Origin: Flavobacterium sp. WC2421
GTDB taxonomy: Bacteria > Bacteroidota > Bacteroidia > Flavobacteriales > Flavobacteriaceae
Direction of reading: 5' to 3'
Assembly (NCBI RefSeq): GCF_040822115.1
Contig: NZ_CP162004.1
Span: 3,581,001 to 3,645,000, forward strand
DNA length: 64,000 nucleotides
This document shows positions 9,925 to 19,492 of this stretch, piece after piece (the stretch's first letter is position 1; each line of letters begins with the position of its first letter). The translations under genes were made by a program, and so were the position numbers. The notes under the pieces were generated by a model, which had not been told where the DNA came from, searched no databases, and worked only from the letters and a program-made list of their open reading frames with translations.

Positions 9925-11019
9925 TTATACGTTGAAACGGAAATGCATTACATCTCCATCTTTCACAATATATTCTTTTCCTTCAACTTTAAATTTCCCT
10001 GCTTCTTTTGCTTTTGCCTCAGAACCATAGTGAACAAAGTCTTCGTATGAAATTACTTCGGCACGGATAAATCCTTTTTCAAAATCAGTGTGAATTACTC
10101 CAGCTGCTTGTGGTGCAGTTGAACCCACGTCAATTGTCCAAGCACGAACTTCCTTAACACCTGCGGTAAAATAAGTTTGTTGTTTTAATAATTTGTATGC
10201 TGCACGAATAAGGACTGATGCTCCTGGCTCAGTTAATCCCATATCTTCAAGAAAAACTTGACGCTCTTCGTAGCTTTCCAATTCTGTAATATCTGCCTCA
10301 GCACCTACAGAAAGGATAATCACTTCAGCATCTTCATCTTTAACTAATTCACGAACTAAATCTACATACTTATTTCCTGTCACTGCTGAATTTTCATCAA
10401 CATTACATACATATAATACTGGTTTTGCAGTAATCAATTGAAAACCTTCCATCAAAACTTCTTCATCATTATTTTGAGGAGTTATTGTTCTAGCTGATTT
10501 TGCTTGTAATAACGTTTCTCTTATTCTGTCTAAAAGTGCTTTTTCAGTTTGCGCTTCTTTATTTCCAGTTTTAGCTGCACGATTTACTTTTTCCAAACGT
10601 TTTTCAACATTCTCTAAATCTTTTAATTGCAACTCGATATCAATCGTTTCCTTATCACGTATAGGGTTTACATTTCCGTCAACGTGTACTATATTATCAT
10701 TATCAAAACAACGTAATACATGAATGATTGCATTACACTCTCTAATATTTCCAAGAAATTGATTTCCCAATCCTTCCCCCTTACTTGCTCCTTTAACTAA
10801 ACCTGCAATATCAACAATATCAACAGTAGCCATTTGAACGCGTTCTGGTTTTACTAATTCCTCTAATTTTTCAATTCTAGGATCTGGTACATTTACGACA
10901 CCTATATTAGGTTCAATTGTACAAAAAGGAAAGTTAGCACTTTGCGCTTTTGCATTTGACAAACAATTAAATAATGTTGATTTTCCAACATTTGGCAATC
11001 CTACAATTCCTGCTTTCAT
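9925..11019 (-). CDS. ychF: Ribosome-binding ATPase YchF (Obg-like)
   Basis: This 364-aa protein has the usual YchF length and domain order. The P-loop GLPNVGKST is at residues 7-15, followed by FPFCTIEPNIG, the switch II segment DIAGLVKGASKGEGLGNQFL, and NVDE in the position of the specificity motif. The C-terminal TGS domain ends with EYIVKDGDVMHFRFNV. YchF binds ribosomes and prefers ATP over GTP; it is linked to oxidative stress and translation fidelity. A -7 box lies upstream and a strong terminator downstream, so it seems monocistronic. Confidence 0.96.
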   Translation of the reverse strand: MKAGIVGLPNVGKSTLFNCLSNAKAQSANFPFCTIEPNIGVVNVPDPRIEKLEELVKPERVQMATVDIVDIAGLVKGASKGEGLGNQFLGNIRECNAIIHVLRCFDNDNIVHVDGNVNPIRDKETIDIELQLKDLENVEKRLEKVNRAAKTGNKEAQTEKALLDRIRETLLQAKSARTITPQNNDEEVLMEGFQLITAKPVLYVCNVDENSAVTGNKYVDLVRELVKDEDAEVIILSVGAEADITELESYEERQVFLEDMGLTEPGASVLIRAAYKLLKQQTYFTAGVKEVRAWTIDVGSTAPQAAGVIHTDFEKGFIRAEVISYEDFVHYGSEAKAKEAGKFKVEGKEYIVKDGDVMHFRFNV

Positions 11020-11081
11020 TTTATTTATGTTTACAAATAGAGTTTACGCTATCCGTTTTTAGTATTTACTTTAAAAGTTTG

Positions 11082-11089
11082 CAAATATA
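11082..11089 (-). promoter_or_regulatory. Candidate -7 box for ychF
   Basis: TATATTTG on the minus strand matches the Bacteroidota -7 consensus TAnnTTTG, about 63 bp before the ychF start. No clear -33 TTG is seen. The remaining gap to the next TonB receptor (11090-11326) is AT-rich, with no gene and no clear plus-strand -7 match. Confidence 0.4.
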
Positions 11090-11326
11090 AGATTTAAAAA
11101 ACCTATTAGTGAAAATAAACCTAAAATTTATAGGAACAGAGGTATTTTTAAACATTTTATCAAAGTAATAATAATTTTTGTAACAATTTATTGATTCCGT
11201 AATTAGATTGTGAAATTTTAATTATCTCCCATTTATTTTTAGAAATACAGACGATATATTAATGTTATGTTAAAAAAATACTATATTGCACAAGATTTTA
11301 AACCAAAAACCAAACTTAATTAAATT

Positions 11327-13975
11327 ATGAAAAAAATCACATTACTTTTTTTACTACTAAATGTCAGTATTCTTTTTGCTCAAAAAGAAATTTCTGGAGT
11401 AGTTAAAGATAACTCTGGAGCGGGATTGCCGGGAGTTAACATTGTCGAAAAAGGAACAAACAATGGCGTTTCAACAAATATCGACGGAGCATACAAAATA
11501 AAAGTTAAAGAGGGAGCTACTTTAGTTTTTAGTTACATTGGTTTTTCTAAAGTAGAAAAAGCAGCAACTGGCTCAACTGTTAATGTAGTTTTATCAGAAG
11601 AAGGTGGTCAAGCCTTAGATGAAATTGTAGTTACAGGAACAAGAACTGCTCCTAGAAGTAACACTACATCTGCATTACCAATCGATGTAATTTCTTCTAA
11701 AGATTTAACATCTACAGGTCAAGCAACTTTTGACAAAGCATTACAGTACAAAATTCCATCTTTTAATACGGTACAAACACCAGTGAATGATGCGACTTCA
11801 TTACTTGATCCATATGAAATTAGAAATATGGGACCAAGTAGAACATTAATCCTTATCAATGGAAAACGTAAAAACTTAAGTTCATTGCTTTACGTACAAA
11901 CTTCTCCAGGACGTGGTGAAACAGGTGCAGATATTTCTGCTATACCTACTGACGCTATCGAAAGAGTAGAAATACTTCGTGATGGTGCATCTGCACAATA
12001 CGGTTCTGATGCAATTGCTGGGGTAATGAATATTATCTTAAAGAAAAGTACTAACGGAGGTTCAGTTACAGTAAGAAGTGGAATGACTTCTGAAGGTGAT
12101 GGCGAAATGTTAGGCGTGAGTTTAAACAATGGTTCTACTGTTGGGGATAAAGGTTTCGTAAACTATACTGTAGATTTCTCTAAAGTAAACCAATCAAACA
12201 GACCAGGTACAGTAGATGCAGCTGGTGAAGCTGGAGATTTTGGTGCTTCTTTATCAGATGTTCAAGCTTTCCTTGCTAAACACCCAGATGCAGGAAACAT
12301 CAACGGTTCTCCTGAAACTGCTGCTGCAAAATTCTTAGTGAATGGTGGAAAAGAGTTAAGTGAAACATCTCAACTTTACTACAATGCCGCATACGTTTAC
12401 AAAAAGGTAAACTCATTTGCGAATTATAGAACTCCATACTGGAGAACATTATCTGATTATCCTTACTTAAAAGACTTTTTTGGCGATGGTACACCAGCGT
12501 CTTACCAAGGTTATGTTCCAACATTTGAAGGAGATTTGAATGACTATAATGGAACATTTGGATACAAGTCAACAAAAAATGACTGGAACACAGATGCGAG
12601 TATTACAGTTGGTGGTAACACACAAACTTACAGTGTAAACAATTCTCATAACAGATCTGACATACAAGACGAAAATGGAAATAATGTTTACCTTGAAAAC
12701 AGCCCAATCTCTTTTAAACCAGGAGGAACTGCATTCAACCATATTGTAGGGAATTTAGACATATCTAAAGTATTATCTGATAAAATTAGTATTGGTTTTG
12801 GTTCGGAAATGAGAACAGAAACTTTTGAAGTTATCGAAGGAGACAAAGCATCTTGGGATGGAATTGGAGCTGATTCATTTGCAGGTAACAGACCAGAAAA
12901 CTCTGGAAAATGGAATCGCTACAACTTAGGAGCATATTTAGATGTTGCTTACGATGTAACTAAAGATTTCTTAATAAATGGTACTATTCGTTATGAAGAC
13001 TATAGTGACTTTGGTGGAGCAACAGTTTGGAAAATAAGTTCAAGATATAAATTTGCCGATGATAAAATTACATTAAGAGGATCTGTTTCTACTGGTTTCA
13101 GAGCACCTACATTACACCAAATTTACACTCAAAAATCGCAATACTCTTTTGTTCCTGGTCAAGGAATTCAAGTAAGTGGATTAATCAACAACTCATCTCC
13201 ACAAGCTCGTATCTTAGGAATTCCTAAATTAGATGCTGAAAAATCAACTAATATTACTGTTGGTATTGGTGCAAAACCTTCTAGAAACTTCAACTTTACT
13301 GTAGATTATTACAATATTAAAGTTGCTGACAGAATCGTTTTAGGAGACAAAGTAGAAACTCAATTTGGTACAGTGGCTTGGTTTGAGAATTCATTTGATT
13401 CAAGAACTTCAGGTTTAGATTTTGTTGCTAACTATACTAACATTGAATTAGGAACTGGAAAACTTGCTTTCAACTTATCTGGAAACGTTACCATTCAAAA
13501 CGAAAGAATTTCTCCAGTAAAAAGTAATAATTTCAGCCCTACATTAGATGCTTTAATGTTTACTTCTAGACCAGACACTAAATGGATTTTGGGAGCAAAT
13601 TATGAAATTGGAAAATTCGGATTTTCTCTTAACAATACTTATTTTGGAAAAACTACTTTCAAACAAGATGGTTTAGATTCAAACTTAAGAACAGAATTTA
13701 CACCTAAAATTGTTACTGACTTAGGAGTTTCTTTCTCAGCAACTGAGAAATTAACATTCTCTTTTAATGCAAATAACTTGTTAAATGTATTACCAGAATG
13801 GAAATTTAAAGCTGAAAATGCTGCAGGTGCTGCTTTATTAGCTGATGCTGCTCAGGTTAAAAACCAATCAAACTTGATTACTTTTAACCAACGTTATTCT
13901 CGAATGACTTATGATGGTTTTCACTTTAGTCAATTAGGAACTATGTTCAATTTATCAATGAACTATAAATTCTAA
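11327..13975 (+). CDS. TonB-dependent outer-membrane receptor, SusC-like N-terminus
   Basis: This 882-aa receptor has a signal peptide ending LFAQ (about residues 1-18), a carboxypeptidase-regulatory-like domain (about 20-95; ISGVVKDNSGAGLPGVNIV), a TonB-box-like stretch LDEIVVTGTR, a plug (about 110-235; RTLILINGKRKN, AIERVEILRDGASAQYGSDA) and a barrel ending FNLSMNYKF. The plug word DGASAQYGSDAIAGV resembles siderophore- or vitamin-type receptors more than SusC glycan transporters. There is no SusD neighbour. The flanking genes (ychF and a methyltransferase) give no substrate clue. It is terminated by a strong hairpin and is probably monocistronic. Confidence 0.92.
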   Translation: MKKITLLFLLLNVSILFAQKEISGVVKDNSGAGLPGVNIVEKGTNNGVSTNIDGAYKIKVKEGATLVFSYIGFSKVEKAATGSTVNVVLSEEGGQALDEIVVTGTRTAPRSNTTSALPIDVISSKDLTSTGQATFDKALQYKIPSFNTVQTPVNDATSLLDPYEIRNMGPSRTLILINGKRKNLSSLLYVQTSPGRGETGADISAIPTDAIERVEILRDGASAQYGSDAIAGVMNIILKKSTNGGSVTVRSGMTSEGDGEMLGVSLNNGSTVGDKGFVNYTVDFSKVNQSNRPGTVDAAGEAGDFGASLSDVQAFLAKHPDAGNINGSPETAAAKFLVNGGKELSETSQLYYNAAYVYKKVNSFANYRTPYWRTLSDYPYLKDFFGDGTPASYQGYVPTFEGDLNDYNGTFGYKSTKNDWNTDASITVGGNTQTYSVNNSHNRSDIQDENGNNVYLENSPISFKPGGTAFNHIVGNLDISKVLSDKISIGFGSEMRTETFEVIEGDKASWDGIGADSFAGNRPENSGKWNRYNLGAYLDVAYDVTKDFLINGTIRYEDYSDFGGATVWKISSRYKFADDKITLRGSVSTGFRAPTLHQIYTQKSQYSFVPGQGIQVSGLINNSSPQARILGIPKLDAEKSTNITVGIGAKPSRNFNFTVDYYNIKVADRIVLGDKVETQFGTVAWFENSFDSRTSGLDFVANYTNIELGTGKLAFNLSGNVTIQNERISPVKSNNFSPTLDALMFTSRPDTKWILGANYEIGKFGFSLNNTYFGKTTFKQDGLDSNLRTEFTPKIVTDLGVSFSATEKLTFSFNANNLLNVLPEWKFKAENAAGAALLADAAQVKNQSNLITFNQRYSRMTYDGFHFSQLGTMFNLSMNYKF

Positions 13976-14001
13976 TTCGGTTATCGAATAATTATAATTT
14001 T

Positions 14002-14030
14002 AAAAGGCTGTCTTTCGACAGCCTTTTTTT
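14002..14030 (+). terminator. Intrinsic terminator of the TonB receptor
   Basis: The perfect stem AAAAGGCTGTC / GACAGCCTTTT with a TTTC-containing loop is followed by T residues, 27 bp after the stop codon. Confidence 0.9.
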
Positions 14031-14132
14031 ATACTTCATTTTTTCATAAATTTATATCGTACGTATTCATTTTAAAATTAATCAATACACTCAAAAAGCA
14101 TTTATCCAGAAACCGTATTAAAAGAGCATCTT

Positions 14133-14885
14133 ATGGCATCACTATACAATGAAAAAATGGCAACTATATACGACGCTATGTATCAAACTTTTGTTGATTA
14201 TGATGAAGAGTATCAGTTTTACAACTCCCTTATTCAAGAAAATAATTGCAAAAGTATACTAGAGATAGGAAGTGGTACTGGCAATCTTGCCAAACGCTTT
14301 CAAGAAAACAAACAAGATTACAAAGGATTAGATTACAGTAAAAATATGATTGCTATTGCGCAGCAAAGGAATAAAAACTGTCTTTTTATTCACGGAGACA
14401 TGCGTGATTTCAACCTGGATAAACCAGTCGATGCTATTCTTATAACAGGCAGATCTACAAGTTATTTAACTTCAAATGATGACATTAACGAAACCTTTAC
14501 GTGTTTAATCAACAATATTAATGACGAAGGAATTATAATCTTTGATTTTATAGATGCTAACCGGTTTATCCCTTTTGTAAATGAAAATCAAAAAATTAAA
14601 CATGAAGCTAAACATGAAGGAGTGAACTATTTAAGGGAAAGCAATTGGGAAACAACCTCCTTAGACAACTTTATGCTAGAATGGAATGCAAAATACTTCA
14701 CTATTACCAATGGCGAAAAAGAATTAATAGCGAATGATTTTTCAACCGTACGTGTTTTTACACTAAACGAAATTCAGCTTTTATTATACATAAATAATTT
14801 TGAAATCATAAAAACCATAGATCGAAAAACCTATGCCTATGATACCTATGTTATTGTAGCAAAAAAAAGAATTCTTAAAATTTAA
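14133..14885 (+). CDS. Class I SAM-dependent methyltransferase
   Basis: This 250-aa cytoplasmic protein has motif I ILEIGSGTGNLAKRF (about residues 41-55), motif II GLDYSKNMI and a motif III-like HGDMRDFNLDKPVDAILI, which together define a Rossmann-fold SAM methyltransferase. Substrate cannot be inferred. It is preceded by the receptor's terminator, and no clear promoter consensus was found. A second possible start codon lies 24 bp downstream; the first ATG is kept because it fits the family N-terminus, which begins just before the YDAMY segment. Confidence 0.85.
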   Translation: MASLYNEKMATIYDAMYQTFVDYDEEYQFYNSLIQENNCKSILEIGSGTGNLAKRFQENKQDYKGLDYSKNMIAIAQQRNKNCLFIHGDMRDFNLDKPVDAILITGRSTSYLTSNDDINETFTCLINNINDEGIIIFDFIDANRFIPFVNENQKIKHEAKHEGVNYLRESNWETTSLDNFMLEWNAKYFTITNGEKELIANDFSTVRVFTLNEIQLLLYINNFEIIKTIDRKTYAYDTYVIVAKKRILKI

Positions 14886-14964
14886 CCTTATTTAGTTTTG
14901 ACAATAGCGTAAATAATATAATCTTTTATTAAAATCATATAATAATTAAGCTAACATCTATTTG

Positions 14965-14972
14965 TATTTTTG
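14965..14972 (+). promoter_or_regulatory. Candidate -7 box
   Basis: TATTTTTG matches TAnnTTTG and predicts a transcript start near 14979, just before the ATG at 15002. It overlaps an upstream in-frame GTG at 14972, so that GTG cannot be the start on this transcript. Confidence 0.45.
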
Positions 14973-15001
14973 TGATATACAAATCATTAAAAACAAATAT
15001 C

Positions 15002-15535
15002 ATGAAAATTATAGCTTTAGGAATGGTTGCTTTTTTACTTTCGTTTAATAGTCAAGCACAAAACAAAAATGTAAAAACAGAAGTAAAAACCAATATTACA
15101 ACAATAAAAGATTCCCAAGGGGAGAAAAAATTGGTTAAAACAGAAGAAATAAAAGAAGTTCAAGCAGTTGAATTAATGGATGCCGATTCAAAAGTTTTAA
15201 ACAAAGACACAAAAGAAACTCCTGTTGAAGTTACCGCAACAACAAAAATCACGGCTGATGGAGTTACTAAATTAATTGACGTAGACAGATCTGCTTATTA
15301 CGAATTAGACGGAGTAAAATACCAAGTTTCTAATGATAAAAGTGGTTATACTGTTTTTTCTCCTGACGGAAAAAAATCAGCTATCTTAAGAAAAACATCG
15401 AATAACAATTACATCTATAAATCTAAAAACAAAACTTCATTTGGTTATTTTGATGGTGATGGAAATTTAGTTCTAGAATCGTATGATGAACCGACGGACA
15501 CTATTACTGTTACAACATACGTTATTGAAAAATAA
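15002..15535 (+). CDS. Small exported protein of unknown function
   Basis: A 177-aa protein with a signal peptide (MKIIALGMVAFLLSFNSQAQ). The ATG at 15002 is chosen because it opens directly into this signal and lies downstream of a -7 box. The mature protein begins with a charged Lys/Thr-rich stretch (NVKTEVKTNITTIKDSQGEKK). It then has a compact C-terminal segment with repeated short strands: YYELDGVKYQVSNDKSGYTVF, KKSAILRKTSNN and FGYFDGDGNLVLE. I do not recognise a named family. It has its own promoter and a very strong shared terminator, so it is a single-gene unit. Confidence 0.65.
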   Translation: MKIIALGMVAFLLSFNSQAQNKNVKTEVKTNITTIKDSQGEKKLVKTEEIKEVQAVELMDADSKVLNKDTKETPVEVTATTKITADGVTKLIDVDRSAYYELDGVKYQVSNDKSGYTVFSPDGKKSAILRKTSNNNYIYKSKNKTSFGYFDGDGNLVLESYDEPTDTITVTTYVIEK

Positions 15536-15548
15536 AAAATAAGACATA

Positions 15549-15590
15549 GCACAAAAAAAACCTGAACGAGAGTTCAGGTTTTTTTTGTGC
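15549..15590. terminator. Bidirectional terminator between convergent genes
   Basis: Perfect 19-bp inverted repeat (15549-15567 and 15572-15590) with a GAGA loop. The core CCTGAA / TTCAGG is flanked by A8 on one side and T8 on the other, so it can terminate both the exported-protein gene and the ferredoxin gene. Confidence 0.92.
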
Positions 15591-15606
15591 TTAAATTAAA
15601 TTAAAC

Positions 15607-15963
<357 letters not shown>

Positions 15964-16000
15964 TTATCTTAAAGTTTATATGTCTTAAGCCTTATAGTCT

Positions 16001-16008
16001 CAAAGTTA
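16001..16008 (-). promoter_or_regulatory. Candidate -7 box for the ferredoxin gene
   Basis: TAACTTTG on the minus strand matches TAnnTTTG, 43 bp before the ferredoxin start. It lies back to back with the promoter of the divergent reductase gene. No -33 TTG is seen at the usual spacing. Confidence 0.4.
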
Positions 16009-16039
16009 AAAGACAATTCAATCTTTTGACTTGATGACT

Positions 16040-16070
16040 TTTGACTTCGACTTTATTATGCTTATTTTTG
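16040..16070 (+). promoter_or_regulatory. Bacteroidota promoter for the acyl-CoA reductase gene
   Basis: A -33 TTTG (16040-16043) and a -7 TATTTTTG (16063-16070) are separated by 19 bp, matching the TTTG-N17-23-TAnnTTTG consensus of Bacteroidota sigma-A. It is the most complete promoter match in the window. The start codon is 39 bp beyond the -7 box. Confidence 0.65.
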
Positions 16071-16108
16071 TGCAAAATTACAATCAAAACAATTCATAAG
16101 CAAACATT

Positions 16109-17167
16109 ATGACATTAGAAACAAAAAAAAGTGTTTTTGTTGAATTAGGAAAATTTTTAAGCCAATTTTCTCAAGATAATGATTCAAAAAAAACAAGCGT
16201 ACTATATAATGACCTTTTTTTCGAAGAATTCATCAATTTAATAAAACTTTCCCAGTCCCATAATGGATGGTATACACCTGAACATGTATACTTTTCTATC
16301 CAATCTTGGGCCAAAGCACTGACCGAAGATAATTTAACGAAATGGACATCTGTCTACGCAATTGAAAATATAAAAGCCAAGAACGTTGCTTTAATTTTAG
16401 CGGGAAATATCCCTCTGGTAGGGTTTCATGATTTTCTGACTGTATTAATGACTGGCCATAATGTTTTAATAAAAACATCATCAAACGACCAACATTTACT
16501 TCCTTTTTTAGCAAAATACATTATCGCCATTGAACCTGAATTAGCTGAAAAAATCACGTTTGTTGAAGGAAAACTAGAAAATTTTGATGCTGTAATAGCA
16601 ACTGGAAGCAACAATACAGCTCGTTATTTTGAATATTATTTTAAAGGTAAACCATCCATTATCAGAAAAAACAGAAATTCTGTTGCAGTACTAAATGGTT
16701 CAGAGTCCAAAGAGCAGTTAATTGCTTTAGGAGAAGATATATTTAGGTATTTTGGACTAGGATGTCGAAATGTATCTAAACTTTTTGTCCCAAAAGACTA
16801 TATTTTCGATCCTTTTTTTGAAGCTATTTTTGAATATCAGGATGTGATTCACTATGAAAAATATGCCAATAATTATGATTACAATAAGGCTGTATTTTTA
16901 ATGAGTAATTTTAAGCTTCTTGACAATGGTTTTTTGACCTTAAAAGAGGATTCAAGTTACGCCTCTCCTATTTCAAGTGTCTTTTACGAGCGCTATGAAA
17001 CCATAGCTGATCTACAACAAAGGTTAATAAATGAAAAAGAGCAAATACAATGTATTGTTAGTAATGGTCTTGTTCAAAACAGTATCGCTTTTGGAGAAAC
17101 GCAAAACCCTCAATTATGGGATTACGCAGATAACGTAGATACTATTTCGTTTTTGTTAACAATATAG
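16109..17167 (+). CDS. Acyl-CoA reductase, LuxC-like family
   Basis: This 352-aa protein has the core of the LuxC-type fatty acyl-CoA reductases, which use NADPH to reduce acyl thioesters to aldehydes through a Cys intermediate. Visible hallmarks are VALILAGNIPLVGFHDFL, HNVLIKTSSND, VIATGSNNTARYFEYYF and FRYFGLGCRNVSKLFVP, where the Cys of GCRN is the likely nucleophile. LuxC proteins are usually longer, about 480 aa; the shorter form is common in Bacteroidota. It is followed by serC with a 93-bp gap. Its physiological aldehyde product is unknown here; no luxAB genes are present. Confidence 0.83.
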   Translation: MTLETKKSVFVELGKFLSQFSQDNDSKKTSVLYNDLFFEEFINLIKLSQSHNGWYTPEHVYFSIQSWAKALTEDNLTKWTSVYAIENIKAKNVALILAGNIPLVGFHDFLTVLMTGHNVLIKTSSNDQHLLPFLAKYIIAIEPELAEKITFVEGKLENFDAVIATGSNNTARYFEYYFKGKPSIIRKNRNSVAVLNGSESKEQLIALGEDIFRYFGLGCRNVSKLFVPKDYIFDPFFEAIFEYQDVIHYEKYANNYDYNKAVFLMSNFKLLDNGFLTLKEDSSYASPISSVFYERYETIADLQQRLINEKEQIQCIVSNGLVQNSIAFGETQNPQLWDYADNVDTISFLLTI

Positions 17168-17260
17168 GTTAAAAATGTTTTATTTTTTCGAATTATTTAA
17201 CGCTTTTTAAAGTCCTATTGCCGAAATTTGCATTTTAATTTTTCGGACATAAACTACATC

Positions 17261-18331
17261 ATGAAAAAACACAACTACAGCGCAGGACCTTGTATTTTAC
17301 CACAAGAAGTTTTTGATAAATCAGCACAAGCTATTTTAAATTTTAATGAATCCGGGTTATCTATATTAGAAATTTCGCATAGAAGCAAAGATTTTGTTGC
17401 GATTATGGATGAAGCTAGAGCATTGGCACTAGAATTATTAGGATTAGAAGGCAAAGGATATCAAGCACTTTTCCTTGCTGGCGGAGCAAGTCTAGAATTT
17501 TTAATGGTACCTTATAACTTAATGAAAGAAGGCGGTAAAGCGGCTTATCTTGATTCAGGAACATGGGCTAGCGGAGCAATAAAAGAAGCGAAATTTTTTG
17601 GAGAAACGGTTGTTGTTGCCTCTTCAAAAGAAGAAAATTACAATAATATCCCAAAAGGATACAGTGTACCTGCTGATGCAGATTATTTTCACTGTACAAG
17701 TAATAACACCATTTTTGGTACGCAAATAAAAGATTTTCCATCGTTAGACATGCCAATTGTTTGCGATATGAGTTCTGATATTTTTTCTAGAGTTTTGGAT
17801 TTTTCTAAATTTGATATCATCTATGCAGGAGCACAAAAAAATATGGGGCCAGCAGGAACCACTCTTGTAATTGTAAAAGAAGAAATCCTAGGTAAATCAG
17901 GTAGAACTATCCCAAGTATATTGGATTACGAAAAACATATTAAAGCAGAAAGTATGTATAATACTCCTCCTGTTTTTCCTGTATATGCATCACTGTTGAC
18001 TTTACAATGGTTAAAAAATCTAGGTGGTATTGCTGCTGTTGAAAAACTAAACAATGCAAAAGCTGCTTTACTTTACACTGAAATTGACAGAAATCCATTG
18101 TTTAAAGGTGCTGCTGCAATTGAAGACCGTTCTAATATGAATGCAACTTTCTTATTAAACAATCCAGAGCATGCAGCAACTTTTGACACTATGTGGAAAG
18201 CAGCAGGAATTTCTGGAATACCTGGACATCGTTCTGTAGGTGGTTATAGAGCTTCTATGTACAATGCTTTGCCTATTGAAAGCGTTCAAGTTTTGGTAGA
18301 TGTCATGCAAGCTTTAGAAAAAGCAATTTAA
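17261..18331 (+). CDS. serC: Phosphoserine aminotransferase
   Basis: This 356-aa PLP enzyme converts 3-phosphohydroxypyruvate and glutamate to phosphoserine (serine and pyridoxal phosphate pathways). The ATG at 17261 is chosen since it begins MKKHNYSAGPCILPQEVF, the invariant SerC N-terminus with NYSAGP. The PLP lysine lies in IYAGAQKNMGPAG (about residue 192), and GIPGHRSVGGYRASMYNA is near the C-terminus. SerA follows 109 bp downstream on the same strand, giving two consecutive steps of serine synthesis side by side; the phosphatase serB is not in view. Confidence 0.96.
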   Translation: MKKHNYSAGPCILPQEVFDKSAQAILNFNESGLSILEISHRSKDFVAIMDEARALALELLGLEGKGYQALFLAGGASLEFLMVPYNLMKEGGKAAYLDSGTWASGAIKEAKFFGETVVVASSKEENYNNIPKGYSVPADADYFHCTSNNTIFGTQIKDFPSLDMPIVCDMSSDIFSRVLDFSKFDIIYAGAQKNMGPAGTTLVIVKEEILGKSGRTIPSILDYEKHIKAESMYNTPPVFPVYASLLTLQWLKNLGGIAAVEKLNNAKAALLYTEIDRNPLFKGAAAIEDRSNMNATFLLNNPEHAATFDTMWKAAGISGIPGHRSVGGYRASMYNALPIESVQVLVDVMQALEKAI

Positions 18332-18440
18332 AAATTATAATTAGGGATTGATTTAAGGATTTCAAAAACTTTTTATAATCAATCACACCATTAAATAAAC
18401 AGATTGAATTTTTAAATTTTCAATCTTAAAAAAAACAATA

Positions 18441-19391
18441 ATGAAAGTATTAGCAAACGACGGAATTTCTAAAAGTGGAATTCTAGCTTTAGAAAAAGGT
18501 GGATTTGAAGTAATAACTACAAAAGTAGCACAAGAACAAGTGGCTAATTTTGTAAACGAAAACAACGTGAGCGTAGTTTTAGTTCGTAGCGCTACTAAAG
18601 TACGTAAAGATATAATTGACGCTTGTCCAGGTCTAAAAATAATTGGTCGTGGTGGTGTAGGTATGGATAATATTGATGTTGACTATGCAAAAAGCAAAGG
18701 GATTCATGTAATCAATACTCCGGCATCTTCATCTGAATCTGTGGCAGAATTAGTTTTTGCTCATTTGTTTTCTGGTGTTCGTTTTTTACATGATTCTAAT
18801 AGAAACATGCCTCTTGAAGGAGATTCAAACTTTGATGGTTTGAAAAAAGCATATGCAAACGGAATTGAATTAAGAGGTAAAACATTAGGAATTGTTGGTA
18901 TTGGTCGTATTGGTCAAGCTACTGCTAAAATGGCTCTTGGACTAGGTATGAAAGTGATTGCTGCGGATAGTTTTATCCCACAAGTTGACGTAAAAGTGGA
19001 ATTCTTTGACGGACAATCAATCACTACTACCATAGTTTCTCAATCACTTGAATCTTTATTCAAAGAAGCTGATTTTATTACTTTACACGTTCCAGCTCAA
19101 GATGGTTACATCATCGGTGAAAAAGAACTAGCTATCATGAAAGATGGTGTAGGTATTGTAAACTGTGCTCGTGGTGGTGTTATTGATGAAGTTGCATTAG
19201 TAAAAGCATTAGACAGCGGAAAAGTATTGTTTGCTGGATTAGATGTTTTTGAAAATGAGCCGACTCCAGAAATGACAATTTTAATGAATGCTAAAATTTC
19301 TTTGACTCCACATATTGGAGCTGCAACTGGAGAAGCACAAGATAGAATTGGTACGGAATTAGCTTCACAAATCATTAGTTTGATTGGTTAA
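18441..19391 (+). CDS. serA: D-3-phosphoglycerate dehydrogenase (short form, no ACT domain)
   Basis: This 316-aa D-2-hydroxyacid dehydrogenase oxidises 3-phosphoglycerate to 3-phosphohydroxypyruvate, feeding SerC directly upstream. The substrate-binding segment IIGRGGVGMDNIDV, the NAD-binding GIVGIGRIGQATA, and the catalytic residues in NCARGGVIDE (Arg), FENEPTP (Glu) and LTPHIGAATGEAQ (His) are all present. It lacks the C-terminal ACT regulatory domain of E. coli SerA, so serine feedback through that domain is not expected. A strong terminator follows. Assignment to serA over other hydroxyacid dehydrogenases rests on the serC neighbour and the GRGGVGMDNID word. Confidence 0.93.
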   Translation: MKVLANDGISKSGILALEKGGFEVITTKVAQEQVANFVNENNVSVVLVRSATKVRKDIIDACPGLKIIGRGGVGMDNIDVDYAKSKGIHVINTPASSSESVAELVFAHLFSGVRFLHDSNRNMPLEGDSNFDGLKKAYANGIELRGKTLGIVGIGRIGQATAKMALGLGMKVIAADSFIPQVDVKVEFFDGQSITTTIVSQSLESLFKEADFITLHVPAQDGYIIGEKELAIMKDGVGIVNCARGGVIDEVALVKALDSGKVLFAGLDVFENEPTPEMTILMNAKISLTPHIGAATGEAQDRIGTELASQIISLIG

Positions 19392-19418
19392 TTAACTTAA
19401 TTTTAGTTACATATATAC

Positions 19419-19459
19419 AAGTGGGTTTGTTAATTTATTTTAACAAACCCACTTTTTTT
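19419..19459 (+). terminator. Intrinsic terminator of serA
   Basis: Perfect 14-bp stem AAGTGGGTTTGTTA / TAACAAACCCACTT with an 8-nt loop and a T run, 28 bp after the serA stop. Confidence 0.92.
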
Positions 19460-19492
19460 GTAAATTGCAAAGCAAATCTAAAAAGTATAAAA

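Noticed and set aside
11890..12575. Minus-strand open frames inside the second TonB receptor
   Set aside because: They are antisense shadows of a strongly patterned receptor; low-complexity products with no start signals.
14972..15001. GTG at 14972 as start of the small exported protein
   Set aside because: It overlaps the -7 box TATTTTTG, and the ATG at 15002 begins a proper signal peptide.
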